DNA from: Dryas octopetala
Lineage: Eukaryota > Streptophyta > Magnoliopsida > Rosales > Rosaceae
Length of the DNA: 64,000 nucleotides
Assembly (NCBI GenBank): GCA_963921425.1
Contig: OY992835.1
Coordinates: 8,742,001 to 8,806,000 of the forward strand
Direction: 5' to 3'
A program made the translations under genes and the position numbers. Positions 24,270 to 37,522 of the stretch are shown here, piece by piece. Numbering within the stretch: the first letter of the stretch is position 1; each line of letters starts with the position of its first letter. The notes under the pieces were generated by a model. The model ran no database searches. It was not told the origin of the DNA and saw only the letters and a list, made by a program, of their open reading frames with translations.

Positions 24270-25046
24270 AAGTAAACCATGTGAAGGAAGCAAGAATACA
24301 TGATTTAAACGTACTGCTCATATTCGGACACATCAGCCGGTTGATTTGTTCACCAAAGCATTAAGTTCCAATAATGATCACTCTGTCATTATGGAGTGAG
24401 AAATTCATCACTCACCTAATTGTCCGCTCATTACAGATCGGAGAATTTAATAATCGGACTGTCAATTTTTTAAGTCTATCCTCAAGAGTCGTCTCTGTAA
24501 AAAATTAATTAAATTGATAATTGTTTAGTCTTCTAAGATTTGCAGATAAATACAGTTTATTAGATAATGTTGAAATAATATTGACAGTAATACACTGACT
24601 AAACAGTTTTCGATTTGGCTGATTTTTTACAGAGATAATTTTTGAATAATTCCATAAAATATAAACGGTTTCGATTATTGAAATTCGTTGTTGGGTAATT
24701 AAGTGAGTGGAAAAATCCCTGCTTTATGGTGAGCGATTAATCATTTTTGCATTAAGTTCATCACAATTTGAGGCTCTACTTAGCAAGTCAGTTGTTAAGA
24801 TACACTCCAACTTGAGGGAGAATGTTGAAGAAGGCAAAATCAAATAGCTTGATTATAGGTTTGTATATAGTCAACTAAGTGATTTTTTTCCTATATTTGT
24901 AAATCGATCTCTAATTGAGGCAAATATATAGCGCGCCTAATAGTAGGCATTAATATAGGATCTGTTTTCTTAACCTTCTGTATAAAGTTGTATGAATCTC
25001 TTTGATGAATTCAAGCAAATTGATTCAGAAACTCAATTTCTTCACA
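24270..25046 (+). pseudogene. 3' end of a degenerate Ty1-copia element (RNase H tail, PPT and LTR)
   Basis: Bases 24312-24368 read TAHIRTHQPVDLFTKAL, the conserved end of copia RNase H. After an inserted MITE the same frame resumes (SQFEALLSK...). A purine tract 'acttgagggagaa' (about 24810-24822) is followed by a TGTTGAAG...TTCACA segment (24823-25046) that looks like an LTR. No other copia domains or second LTR were found, so it is a truncated remnant on the plus strand. Confidence 0.6.
24369..24748. mobile_element. MITE nested in the copia remnant
   Basis: 380 bp, flanked on both sides by GCATTAAGTTC (24358-24368 and 24749-24759). This 9-11 bp duplication splits the copia RNase H tail. 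The ends form a weak inverted repeat (aatgatcactctgtcattatgg against the reverse complement of ccataaagc...gcgattaatcattt). The core phrase 'gatttggctgattttttaca' is related to the other fold-back MITEs in this window. Confidence 0.7.
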
Positions 25047-25426
25047 ATAACTGTGAAAGTAGCTTGGTTCAATTGATATGTATATTCTATGATTAGAAAG
25101 TAGAAAACTCGTTAGGGTGACTTTAATGTGTTGGTCGTGATTAATTGGTAGTCCTCCGTTTCCTTTCTTGATCTAGTTTTTTGAAGTTGATCTTGCTCCA
25201 TATCATCTCTTTGATTTTTTTTTTTTTTTTCAAGCTGATATTGTAAAGTTAAAAACTAGGTTGTTTTAAACTTCTATGTAATTATCTTTTCAAATTAAAA
25301 TGTAACCCTTAAACTTCAAAATAACATAGTTTTGGATACTAATTAATTAGTGAAAAGCTGTATCTCCATCATTATGGTTTTTTTGTTTTTAGAGAAAAAC
25401 GGCCCTTGGCCTATTAAGGATTGATA

Positions 25427-28212
25427 TTGTGAGGCAGAAATGTTCAAATTCATTTTGAAATTTTTCAAAATTTTTAATAACATTCTAGAATTTTTCTAAA
25501 ATTAGTTTTGATAGAAAGTTTAATGTTTCCTCCTTGGGAAATTAAATTTTTGGACCAACCTTTAAAAATATTTTGATCAAGATAGATAAAAAAAAGAGTG
25601 ATGCTCCTTCCCATGAACTCAATGGTGCAAACCTCGTATTTTTCAGAGTTCGTGAAATTATCCTATAAATTTCCCAAGCTTTGTTAATTTTATAAGTTAT
25701 TTTAATTTTCTAGAAATTAGTTTGAAGGGTCAGAATTTTCTGAAAAATCATAAAAGTCAAATGGTATTTTGATCCCATAAATAAATAGTACCAGTCAAGA
25801 CAAATCCATAGGATTTTCCGAGAATTTTTTCAAGTCCCGAGCTTTTTTTGGCGAATTTTCAAAAATAGAAAAGTATTTAAAAAATAGAAAAAGAGAGAAA
25901 CAAAAAAAAGGGGGGCACCAGATCACTCAACGTGGCACAATCCGGGCCGCCCGGTCGTGCATGAATCCCAACATCACACAGCTGGTGTTGCGCTAGCACC
26001 ATGGGCCCAGGACATATGGCATCATGTGGTGAGTCTACCTCGTGACGGTTGGCTTGAGTCTACTCACCGAGTCAACGAGAGTTGATCGGGTCTATTCAGT
26101 CACAGAACCCTATAAGTACCCCCCAGCCGGCCCCTATTTCACACATGAGCTCTCTTTACCCAAGACACTCTCTATCCTCAATTTCTATTGCTTCCAAATT
26201 TTTTGTTTTTGAATATCTTTAGTTCTTAAGCTTCGATCGATGATCCGTTTTCACTTACGCGAAGAGCTTTTCAATTATATTAGTGTGAAAGCTAAGTAAT
26301 TTTGAAGTTTTCAAAAGGTCAATTTTCAAGCTCTATAGTTAATCTCTTGATCTTAGCTAAGGTTTTATCAAAATTTTATTACATTAATCTCTTGTTATTA
26401 GACTATTTTTGTCTTCTAAATTAGCCACTCAAGTAGTACCGAGGTTCTACCCATAGAAGGTCTTTTGTCAAGTAATCCCATCAACCCAGCTTATTTAAAT
26501 TACTATTTATCTAAGTTGCGATTATAGTCGAAACACTATCCGACTTTTATGAAATAAAATCAACCTAACTAAATATTGAGGTCATATCATTGGTAACCAA
26601 ATGTCGTGATGTCGTCAGTCCATGAGCATACGAGCATTAGGTACTGAGCTAGAACCCCCCCACTTTCCCCATACATTGACCTAGTCATGTTGTAGGCCCT
26701 TAATTGATCAACATCCTTAACTTAAATTAAAATGAACTTAAATAGAAATTTGTTTAGGGTTAATAAACTAAGCCATTACTTGGTTTTTGGACAGTTTTGG
26801 AATGACTTGACTTCTGAGACAAGTCATGCCAAAACTAAGATGCCTAGCAGTTAAGCTAGTGCCAACGCTCTGAATCTATTAGACCTTAACCAAGATAAGG
26901 TCAACAAGGTTACTTTTAACCATTCTTAACGTCGATTACTGTCAGACTTGGAACTCTAGTTTCCTAGAAGAAATCATGTATAAGTGAACATGATAATGGG
27001 ATAAGTGTTGTAACACGAATTCTCCAAGTAGCTAAATTCAGAAAACGATAAGTCCTGTAAACATATGAAAAACCTTCGGAGGTATGGTGACACCGGTGTG
27101 GTGTCGGCCAAAGGCTCTCCGACAGTCAAGTCAGTAAGCAAGATCAATATTAACTCAAAGCAATGGGCTTAGAGCTATAGAATTACATACCTTTGAATGA
27201 TCTTATGAGAGTCTATATATAGGGGATGATTTAATCCCTATGGCCTTAGGATTGTAAGTTGGTTAGACTTGTAATTACCAGGAAGTATACTCCATTTAGG
27301 AGTAAACTCCTATAATTGAATCCTCATTTGTGAAGGATTCAAGCCGTTTTGATCCATATGAGAGTTGGTATCCTAGTAGAACATATATGGAGTTCTTAGG
27401 TCCCTTGAACTGTGGGTGGTGTGGTAATACCTCTGTGGGTTCTCAATTGAATGCATCTGTGACATTAGTTAGAAATCGGACCCATTCGTGAGCTCGGAGG
27501 GATCCATAGGCTCAGATAGATCCATAGGCTCGGATGTATCCATGTGCTTGGAAGCATCCGACCCTCCTAAGTGAGTGTGGGGGTTGTTTCCCTTACTCTG
27601 TGTTCAATGGGTTCTCCAATTTATGGTGTTTCATACCCCCAATGTTATATGTGATAGAACCTTGTCTATAGGTCCCATTAGATTTATAAGAGCATAGGTC
27701 CTATCATCTAAGTCAAGGCACCCCACCTTCATGTATTGTCTAGGGGCCCTATACCCTTATCTTATTTTCTCTGGACCCATTCCAAATGAGTGACATAGGT
27801 CTCATGTAAAGTTTATCCATGGCCACATAACTTATAGGTCTCCCAAAACATAGGTCATATTTTTCTAACACCATGGGTCCTATATTTCCATGCCTTTTCC
27901 AATGGAACCATGATAATGGATAGGTCCCCTCATTTTTCCATGAGAATAGATAGGTCTCTTCCTTTTTCCATGAGAATGGATAGGTCCCATGCTAGAATAA
28001 ACCATGGTCCTATGCTAGAATATTTCATGGTTCCACAATAAGGTGTACTCTAGTATAAGGTAGGGAAAAACCCCACATCCTGATTAGTGGATTTTCTCCC
28101 TATATTGTTATATTAAATATTATTGCATGAAAAAGTGTATAGTTTTCGAATGCCATTATTACTTGGTTTTCTAGTAATATTCTTGTACGACTTAAGAGTA
28201 AGGTGTCACATT
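25427..28212. repeat. Long LTR-like non-coding DNA, gypsy type
   Basis: No gene is present. The start region matches bases 1-300. A possible promoter TATAAGTA lies at 26111, followed by a pyrimidine-rich leader, as in Tekay-like gypsy LTRs. A second block from TGTAACACG (27013) to GGTGTCACA (ends about 28212) has LTR-like ends and its own TATATATAGGGG near 27215. No internal protein domains and no matching target duplications were found. These are probably solo or broken LTRs, and exact limits are uncertain. Confidence 0.4.
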
Positions 28213-29473
28213 TTGATGACCTTGAGTTTCGATACCTTACCTCAGAGGCAGTGATACGAACAGACTAGTCGATTGTCCTTTTGGGGAGGCTATTCTAGGT
28301 GGTATATACCAGGAATGGTTATTCTCACTAGAATATCGAAGAGTGTTATCGATATAGGTAGTTGGCCTTTATGTGATCGGTCGACATGTATGTTACTGAA
28401 CTTTGACATGCGTATCAGATTTTTCAAAAATTGTGACGTAGCATGCAATAGTTTTATTCACTAATTATTGGCATTATTGATTGTTACTTTTTCAGTGCAT
28501 TGTTTTCCAACAATTTTCCCTTTGAACTTATATGTATTAGATAGAGAGAGAGAGATGGGAGGGGAAGATGGTCGGAGTCAAGGTGGGAAGGTTGTTCATG
28601 TCAGGATTGAGCGGCGGCTAGCAGTGAGAAGGGGTAGTGGTTCGGGCTTTGGGTGGGTGGAGTTTCTCTTTGTTTTTTGTTTTCTTCAAATTTCTATAGT
28701 CCTTTAGAAAGGAGAATAAAGTGGGACCATTAAATGACTTAAGGTTTGGGCGAAATAACATAAAAGATGATGTTTTGATTGACATGTTAGTTATAGGTTC
28801 GGATAAGTATAAGGATATTGTTTGACCGTCTTGGTATGTACGACTTATTATTCAGAATATCATAATTTTATTAAGTGCATCTGACAATTTCACCTTGCGA
28901 CTTGCTTTTCGATAGCCAATTTGGCTGATTGATTAGTTGGGCATAGGACATTCTTTGTTGGGTTCTCAAATTTGGACTACATGCAAATTTAGTCTCATTA
29001 TGCCTTTGAGTAGGGGCTAGGTAGGCCTCCAAGATTAATACCATTGAAAATGTGGTTATGTGCTTGTAGCCTTGTGCGTAAATGACAACAAAAATGATTT
29101 TAACAGACAAATTAGGAAAAATTACATTCTTGGTTAGTCTAAGTGGTGAGATTGACTGATTGAGTAGTGTAAGAGTTAAGAATTAAGATTAGCTCAAGTG
29201 GTGTGAGATTGAGTAGCCTAAGTGGTTAGCATAATTTGATTTCCTTCTAAACGAAAAATAAAATAAAAAATAAGCCAAATTCTAATCTTTTCTTGGTCGG
29301 AAGCCAAACCCAAACCCAGAATGCAACCGTCAAATAGCCAACTATTCCTTCCTTTATCCCGTTATCAAATCCATCACCGGTTTAGAGAAAATAGAAGATA
29401 AGAAATCAATTGAGACTTCTTCATCTCTTAACCCTCCCCGTCCTGCAAAATTGCAGTCACTCAGACACTCATT
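28213..29473. other. Upstream region of the CRM-domain gene, no gene recognised
   Basis: I see no coding sequence or RNA gene here. A GA run is at 28541-28555. The last 200 bp before 29474 are probably promoter and 5' leader, but no motif stands out. Confidence 0.5.
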
Positions 29474-32400
29474 ATGCCTGCCATTCTCTTCCTCACACCG
29501 CCTTCCACTCTACCAAGCACTACTTTTCTTACCTCTAACTGTAAACCACCTTCACATTCATACATTGCCTTCTCATCTTCCTTAAACCAAAAACCTCTAC
29601 AAAACCCCAAACCAACCACTAACCCAGTTCCCTCAAAGCCTCCCAGTTCTCTCTCACTCAACTCCACCACAGAAAACCCGAATTCCAAGGCCCCATTGGA
29701 GGCAATTTCACTCTCTGATGCTTCTATTAAGATGCCCACAGCTCCATGGATGAAGGGTCCCCTTCTTCTTCAACCCCATGAAGTCATCGACCTCTCCAAA
29801 CCCAGAAACAAGAAGACCCTCAACGGCGCCAAAGCTGGAAAGCCGGATAATGTGCTGACTGGTAAGTTGGTTGGCATTAGAGGGGAGAGAGCAATCAAAC
29901 AGATTGTCCAAAGCATTGAAAAACTTGGGCAAGTTGATAATTTGGAGGAAACCCAGAAAGATTCTGGGGGATTTGGAATTGGGGATTGCTTGCACGGACT
30001 TGGGAAAGCCGTGGGATCGAAATTTGGCGGGAAAATGCCGTGGGAGAGGGACGAAAGGATCGTCTTTCAGAGAATCAAGAAGGAAAGGGTGGTGAGTGCT
30101 GCCGAATTGAGCCTCGAGAAAGAGTTGCTTGAGAGATTGAGAGGAGAGGCTGCGAAGATGAGGCAGTGGGTGAAGGTCAAGAAGGCTGGGGTCACTCAAG
30201 CCGTTGTGGATAATATTAAGTTCATTTGGAAGAGGAATGAGCTTGCCATGGTCAAATTTGATGTGCCTCTGTGCTCAAATATGGATAGAGCTCAAGAAAT
30301 CGTTGAGGTTGGGTTTGTTCTTTTGTTTTGCTTTCTTCTTTTCATGCAGAGAATGTTATATTCTGACAATTGTCAAACATTTTCTTAAATTTAACAAAAC
30401 TGATTGAAGTTGCTTCATATTTTGTATATGATTGATAGGAAGGATTCTATTCTAGAATGAAATGGGTCTACTGTTCAAAGATTTGAGTAACCTATGTTCA
30501 TTAATTTCAATTCATTCTACATAAGCCAAAATTCAAGGCCCTGCGTGACAATGTTACCTGCTACGAAAAGTACTTTTTGTCTTAGCATGGCATTTAGTTG
30601 TTGTGCAGCATCTAATTTTTTTGAAACATATTCTTTATGTTCAGTTTCGTTTAGTTGTGTGCTTGAAGAAGAGAGAACATTGGTATTTTTTTGAATTCCA
30701 GCTGTAGTCTCGGGGATTTTGCTTATTGAGATTGTGATGTGTTTTATTTGACTCTAACTTTTGTTTTCAAATAGTATGGGGTGAACTTTTTCTTGAAACA
30801 ATTAGATGATTCTTGATGAGAATCAAATTAACTGCTCCACATTTCTAATTCTTTATCATGCTGCTTCTATTTTTATATATTTTTGTTTTCTTAATACAGT
30901 TTCTGATTGTGGTTTTGTATACGGGTATATATTTCATGCACAGACCAAGACTGGAGGCTTGGTTGTTTGGAGAAAGAAAGATACACTTGTTATTTATAGA
31001 GGATGCAATTATCAGTCGACATCAAAATTTTTTCCAAAAATTCATCCATACTCTGCTGGCTGTCAAGAAACTTCAACTTCAGATCTCCAGCTGGATTTGG
31101 AAAAAAGTAGTATTTATCAAGTTAAATCATGTGAAAGTACTTTGGATGAGAGGATGATAAAAAGGAATGCAGAAGGGGATCCTATGCAAAATGGAATCTG
31201 TCTTGAAATAAATCAGAGTTGCCAACCAAGAAGTAGATCATTGTATGAGAAGGAAACAGATAGATTATTGGATGGCTTAGGACCTCGCTTCATTGACTGG
31301 TGGATGCACAAGCCTTTGCCTGTAGATGCGGACTTGCTTCCAGAAGTGGTTCCTGGATTTAAGGCTCCAATTAGGCGTTGTCCACCGCACACTAGATCAA
31401 AGCTGACGGATGATGAACTTACATGCTTGAGAAAGTTTGCTCGCTCCTTACCTACTCATTTTGTCCTAGGTATTACCTTTCCTGCTGTTATATGTCAGTA
31501 TTTCCCCATAAAATGGACATACTTGGCAATGCATGGTGGTGCATGCATGCATTTCTATGTACTCAGTGTTCTCTAATTTAGTTTGCCCTTTTACTTTGTC
31601 AAGGAAGGAATAGGAAACTTCAAGGCCTGGCAGCTGCCATCTTAAAATTGTGGGAGAAATGTCTTATAGCAAAGATTGCTGTGAAGATGGGAGTTCCTAA
31701 TACAGACAATGAGCAAATGGCATATGAGCTGAAGGCAAGTTTACGAGAATATATTCATATACATGACACCCATGATTTGATGAAAACAATCAAAACATGA
31801 CCTAATCCTGTATGCTCATTATTGGGTAAAGGTGTATATTAAGGGCCCACCTTTTGAGGGAAAAGTAGCCCACCTTTTGATCGTCCTTAATGAATATCTG
31901 TCTGATCAGAACATCACAATAGTATCTCCAAACTCACCAGAGCATCACCAAACTCAAGTAAAAATAGATAAATCTAGTTAAGCTCTAATCTCAACACCAG
32001 AACGAAGCCTTAATCTCAACTCAAATAATTAGGTTAACTGCTTAACTCATTTTTTCCCCTTTCATTCCTACCTGAGGCCGTACTCTCCTTTTCAATTTGA
32101 GGGTCATGTGTTTCCTGATTACTTGTACCTATATCACTTTGGCATCCCTTTTTTCCTTTTTTATCCAACTTGTATCAATTGACTCTTTCATAGTGGTCAA
32201 GACATGCATGTCTATGTTGCAGCTCTACATTGCACCCAAACCAATCATCTTTAAGCAACTTTCTGTATTCTCATCCTCATTTGGTGGCATCCCCACCCAC
32301 ACTTTGTTGAATATCCTGATACTTTGTTCCATCTTACCTTTTCATGGAATTTATCCATCATTTTATGCTCATCTAGGTGCATCATGGCATCACTGCAAAA

Positions 32401-35065
32401 GATGTCGGAGTTCCCCGAGAATTGTTCTTTTCAACGAACATGAGCACCTGTATTACTAATTGTGATTCTTTGATTTAAATTTGGTGTTTGGAAGGATCAA
32501 GAGGTTGTCTTTATATATTTATTTGTATGCGTGTGCATATATATACAGTCCTTCTCAGGTAAGGACGTCTGTATTTTTTCAAAATGTGTGAATGCCAACA
32601 CAGTGTTGCCATGGGGTAGACAGTGTGTCAACACAAAATTCCAAAACTTGGTGCAGCACATCATCTATGTCGACACAGTCTCTACCCCATGTCAGCATTG
32701 TGTCGGCGTTCGCACATTTGGAAAAATGCGGACATCCTTACCTGAAAATTTTCCTCTATATATATATGGGGGTTTGGGGGGAGGGTTCTGTGCAACTGCG
32801 TACATAATGTTTGTTTATTAAATATAAATTTACTTTAAAATTAATGTTTTATAATGCAGTGTCTCACAGGAGGAGTTCTGTTACTACGTAATAAGTTTAT
32901 TATAATACTTTATAGAGGCAAGGACTTCCTTCCTTGTGAAGTTGCAGATTTAATAGCAGAAAGAGAAGTGGAGCTCAGTAGATGCCAACACTATGAAGAA
33001 CACGCACGCCTGAAAGCAAGTGAAGCTTTTTGTGAAGATGATGAACCATTAGTTGACACTAACTCAGTTGGAACATTATCAGAATTCCATAATATCCAAA
33101 CAGAGTATGGAGACCTGATAAAAGAACATAAAAATGCTGAACTTCAGTTGGAAGTTGAAAAGGAACGATTGGAGAGGGAACTGAGAAATCAAGAGCGCAA
33201 GCTTTTCATTGTAAGAATCTAAATCATGAAACTTTCATTACAGCTTTTCGCTTAGCCATAATATTTTTTCATGTGTAATAGTTTGCTATGGATTTTGCAG
33301 CTTAATAAGAAAATAGAGAAATCAACAAATGAGTTATCAAAGTTGAATTCTGCATGGACACCTTCTGAGCAGGATGTTGACCGGGAAATGATGACTGAAG
33401 AAGAGAGACAATGTCTCCGAAAGTTAGGATTGGCGATGCATAGTCGCTTAGTGCTTGGTAAAGGAAAACTTACATCACTTTTACTTAAATGGCTACCTCT
33501 AACCCTGTATTCTTTATTCGTCAAACATTCAGTATCCTTGGTGATATTTATATATTGAACTACTCATTAGGCCCATATCCTGACGTGAAATGAATTTCAT
33601 TTTAGTGCCAATATTTGCTTGACGGAAAATAAAAATTTCTGAAATGAACTACTCATTGTTGCTAACGAAACCATCCTGGTTTTTTTCTTTATAATAAGAT
33701 AATAGATTAATCTTGATTATTGTGCTTTATTATTATATAACTTATAAGCTTATAACCATATGTAGCTCTTTGACTTTCTATTCTTCTTACTTTTGCATTA
33801 AGGTCTGCATTTTGCATGCTGGGAAGAAAATGAGGTTCTCATTAGTCATTCCTAAGGATCTTGATCTCATAGCCGCATTGAGGCTCCAACTCTGAGATGT
33901 TTTAGCAGTCTACAAATAATGTTTAGAGCTAGGATTTTTTTGAAGGCAGCATTCATGACATAACTCTTTTGCTTTGCTTTTCCATTTTTCCATACATTTG
34001 TGTGGACTCCCTTTTGATTATGATATGTTGCTTTGTCAAATTGATGTTTCCAAACCTCTTCTTGTAGAGCCGTATTCAATATCTGGTGTTATTGAAGAGT
34101 TTGTCTGGAAGGGGCACTACTACTTGTAACCTGAAGCATTATTCAATTCTGGTGCTGTCTGGTTCTATTAGTTGTCTTCTGTAATCATACATTTTTTGTT
34201 TCATTGTTGGCTTCAGGAAGGCGTGGAGTTTTTGGTGGTGTAATGGAAGGTATTCATCAGCATTGGAAGCACAGAGAGGTAGTCAAGGTTATTACGATGC
34301 AGAAACTGTTTAGACAGGTCATTTACACTGCAAAATTGCTTGAAGCAGAAAGCGGTGGGATTCTAGTTTCAGTAGATAAGCTAAAAGAAGGCCATGCTAT
34401 TATTATTTACCGTGGGAAAAATTACCGACGTCCTGTGAAGCCGATATCTGGGAATCTTCTATCTAAAAGAAAAGCATTACATAGATCTCTTGAAATGCAG
34501 AGAATTGGAGTAAGTTGTTTTCTTATCATTCTACTATTTCTCTTTGTTTGATATTGTGATTGTTTCTGATTTGATCCTAGTTTCTTCTTTTCTATCTCAG
34601 TCGCTCAAGTATTTTGCATCTCAAAGACAGCAGGCAACCTTAGAGTTGAAATTCAAACTGGTAAGGGTTTCAATTTTTGTTCTGAAATAAAATGCTTGAG
34701 GCTGACTCTTCCGTCTTTTTGAAGTTCTGCCTAATAAATGAAGTAAAGTCTCTTTAATTCTTTGTTTCCATATTGGCAACCACCTTTTTACCCTGAAATA
34801 AAAGACTGGAGGCATACTCTTCCATCATTCAGAAGTTATGTCTCATGTGTGTGTCAAATCCTAAATGAAGCAAGTTTCTTTGTTTCCTTAGTGCCACCTT
34901 AAACTGCTATCCCAAACTTTTGACATCTAACATGCCATATTTATTTCATGCATTGCCTCATTAGTAAGAACTTCAAGATGAACTTAGAATCATTTTTAAG
35001 TGTATGAATTGCAGGAAACTCTGAAACAAAACAGAGGAGTTAATCAAGGTGAACCTGAAGTTTGA
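29474..35065 (+). CDS. CRS1: Chloroplast group II intron splicing factor with three CRM domains (CRS1-like)
   Basis: The predicted product binds and helps splice group IIA intron RNA (atpF in known CRS1) in chloroplasts. Exons are 29474-30307, 30944-31469, 31604-31734, 32860-33210, 33301-33457, 34217-34509, 34601-34660 and 35015-35065. They join in frame to 800 aa; known CRS1 proteins are slightly over 700 aa. The Ser/Thr/Pro-rich first 60 residues fit a transit peptide. The block [18 protein letters not shown] is typical of CRS1/CFM proteins. CRM domains lie at about 205-300, 430-530 and 643-745. Each shows the L-R-K/R-L start, and the ends carry the YRG motif (VIYRG, ILYRG, IIYRG). A coiled-coil-like Glu/Lys stretch precedes CRM3. 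Intron 3 (31735-32859) needs a GC donor (AAG|GCAAGT), because GT use shifts the frame to a stop. It also holds a MITE. The family assignment is strong; CRS1 rather than a CFM2/CFM3 relative is an inference. Confidence 0.88.
32541..32767. mobile_element. Palindromic MITE in intron 3 of the CRS1-like gene
   Basis: Both ends read inward as 'caggtaaggacgtctg' / 'caggtaaggatgtccg', and the homology extends about 80 bp through 'ccaacacagtgttgccatgg'-type sequence. TA-rich flanks on both sides hide any TA-type target duplication. It is non-coding and lies well clear of the splice sites. Confidence 0.7.
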
Positions 35066-35875
35066 TAAACTATTAACTAATGGATGTATCAAGCCATTTC
35101 CTTTTGAGTTTTCAGCTCCTTTGAGGAAGGATGTTGATATTCCATAGGACAGAAAATTCCCGTCAGTCATCAATTCACTTTGCATGTAAGGCCTCCACAT
35201 CTCAAAAAATTGGTCTGCAAATTGTATATGCCATATATTCTCTAATCATTTGACTCTAGTAGACCAGCTCACATGTACAAGTCCAGAAAATTAGTTATCA
35301 CCAGAGATTTACTTGAATACATTGTATCTCTACAAAAAAAGTTAGCTCACTTCTATATAGCCTTTTGCAGAAAAGCTTTAGTCAGTTGTGTAATATAGGT
35401 ACTTTAAATTGACATACAGGAGATATTTAACATTAGAACAAAGTGTTAGAGTGATCTTAGTATGATTTCTCTTCCAGGTTAAGCACAACTTAGAAGGTTC
35501 ATGTCATTCAATTTAATTGATTAGGCTATTCATTTAAACTCTGATAATAAATCTTATTTGTGCCTAATATTAGAAATTTTTTAGCAAGATATCTGTCACT
35601 TGCATTCAGCATCTCACCATAATTTGCTTGGCCTCAGTAATAACTGGTTAAATTTGCTTTTAGTCTCCTTGATATGCATCTTAATAAGGAACTTGGACCC
35701 TCGAGGTATAATTTTTATTGTATTTATATTTAATTAGCCTCCTTAGAGATAAGAGTAATACAGCCAATCATTCACTTCCTTTCTCTAGTGATTTTCTATG
35801 TAGTATCAGAGCTCTAGAGAGGCAATAAAATCCCTTTGTTTTTAAGGGTTTGGCCTGTCCTTTATCAAAGATGAA

Positions 35876-36254
35876 TTAGGCATGAATTAATGCTTTTGTA
35901 GTCCTCTCATAACAGAAGCCGAGGAGAGTGTCTACGTTGACATGGGATGTTCTACTAATGGTTGCAACTTCGTTTATAAATTCCTCTCTATTTAGGCTCA
36001 TGCAAGACCTTCTTTGCTGCAAGACTTCTGTCTGAGAGCTTCCCTTTGTAAACACTGCCATAGCCTCCATGGCCCAGTTTATCAATGACTGATTTCGTCA
36101 TTTTCTTAACTTCTGAAGTATTAAATCTCCTAGGAGCTAGAGAGTCATGCTTTGCAGTAAACTCAACATTTTGATCCATCACTGTTTCCTTTCTCAAAAT
36201 CATCTTACAGAAAAAAGCTACAGCAGAATATATTATGGTAATGACTCCAAGCAA
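35876..36254 (-). pseudogene. 5' part of an LRK10L-type receptor kinase domain, truncated
   Basis: On the minus strand a hydrophobic segment (ITIIYSAVAFFCKMI) is followed by RRFNTSEVKKMTKS and a glycine loop (GHGGYGSVYKG), then KKVL. A frameshift with a stop separates this from FINEVATISRTSHVNV and LLGFCYE. The sequence then ends at a stop, with no catalytic loop, DFG or APE. It is a decayed fragment related to the better-preserved kinase 1.3 kb to the right on the same strand. Confidence 0.8.
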
Positions 36255-37522
36255 TCTTTCCCGCGATTTATTACTGCTTTTAATGTAACTTCTGATTGAC
36301 TATATATCACAATTGAACAAGGTACTGGGCTTGTACCATGATGCTCTTGTCACATGATTTTGAATTTTTCTTTCAGGAGTGAAAAGTTCCTTTACCAAAA
36401 TCAGTTTCAGCAGATGAAAGAAAATGTACCCAGTTTGATTGGAAATTTGGATAGATAAGGCTGATAGGAGCAATAGCAAGAAAACCAACTTGAACTCATA
36501 TTATACCCGCACTGACCACCTGATCTAGCAGATCATCTCACCGACTATTATTTGCAGTCCACAACAATTCAAGTACACATTTTTTGCTTTTTCTTTTCTT
36601 TCTTGAGAGAGACAGTTTGAATGGCTTTTTCCATGAAAATTACTTTGAATCATTTGTCAGCTAATTCCAAGGAAACCTGCTCCAGAGATGAATGAAGAGG
36701 ATAAGACAATTCTTGTTGTCTAGAAGAACCATTATTTTTAACTAGTGAATATTTTGGCTCAAGCTATTAGTGCATACTGCATCTTACACAATGTCATGCG
36801 TTCATCTTGAAGCTCAATGAGATTCATTGTTCAAACAATACACTATACGATTAGGTGTAGAACAAGACAGCATTCAACATGACATGGCTCAAAGTTTCGA
36901 ACAAATATAATAGCTGAAATTAGAGAGATGCAAATTGCCACACACATTTGGAGTGATTTAAGAAAAAGGAGGTAAGCCAGCAAAAAAACACCTTATTTTG
37001 CTTATTTGGCCCTTCTTTTTTTTCCTGCCGATTGAATAATAATTAAAATCCTTCCATGAGGAATTTTTTATTTTTTATTTTAACAATTTTTTAGCTGATA
37101 AAGGGATCAAATGGTATAATTTTTTTGTTGTTTTCAGAAATATTTTAGTTGACGAATTAGTTGTTGTTCTTTTTAGAACCTTTTCGATGAGATTGTTCTC
37201 ATGTGCTTAAAACACAATTAGAAGGGATATTTATGGTTTGAAAACAGTTTTTTTTCATATATAAAGAATAATGATGCTAATTTAGGAAACAATTTCATAA
37301 ACCAAGCAAACCAAGTTTGGAGGATTTCATAATCTTTTCTTCATTAAGAAAAACAAAAAACAAATCACCAAATCTGTTTTAAAAACGTTTCATTTTCTGA
37401 AAACTATCTTTTGTTTTACTGAACAAATATGTCATTAGAAAATTTTAACGGTGAACGAAAACATTTTTAATTTCTGGATTGTGAAAACTGTTTCATTTCA
37501 TTAAACAAAACTTTGGTACAAT
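36255..37522. other. Spacer between kinase fragments
   Basis: I see no gene here. It is AT-rich with no clear repeat boundaries. Confidence 0.5.

Noticed and set aside
32097..32459. 120-aa frame in the CRS1-like gene intron 3
   Set aside because: No homology recognised, and it is hydrophobic AT-rich intron sequence.
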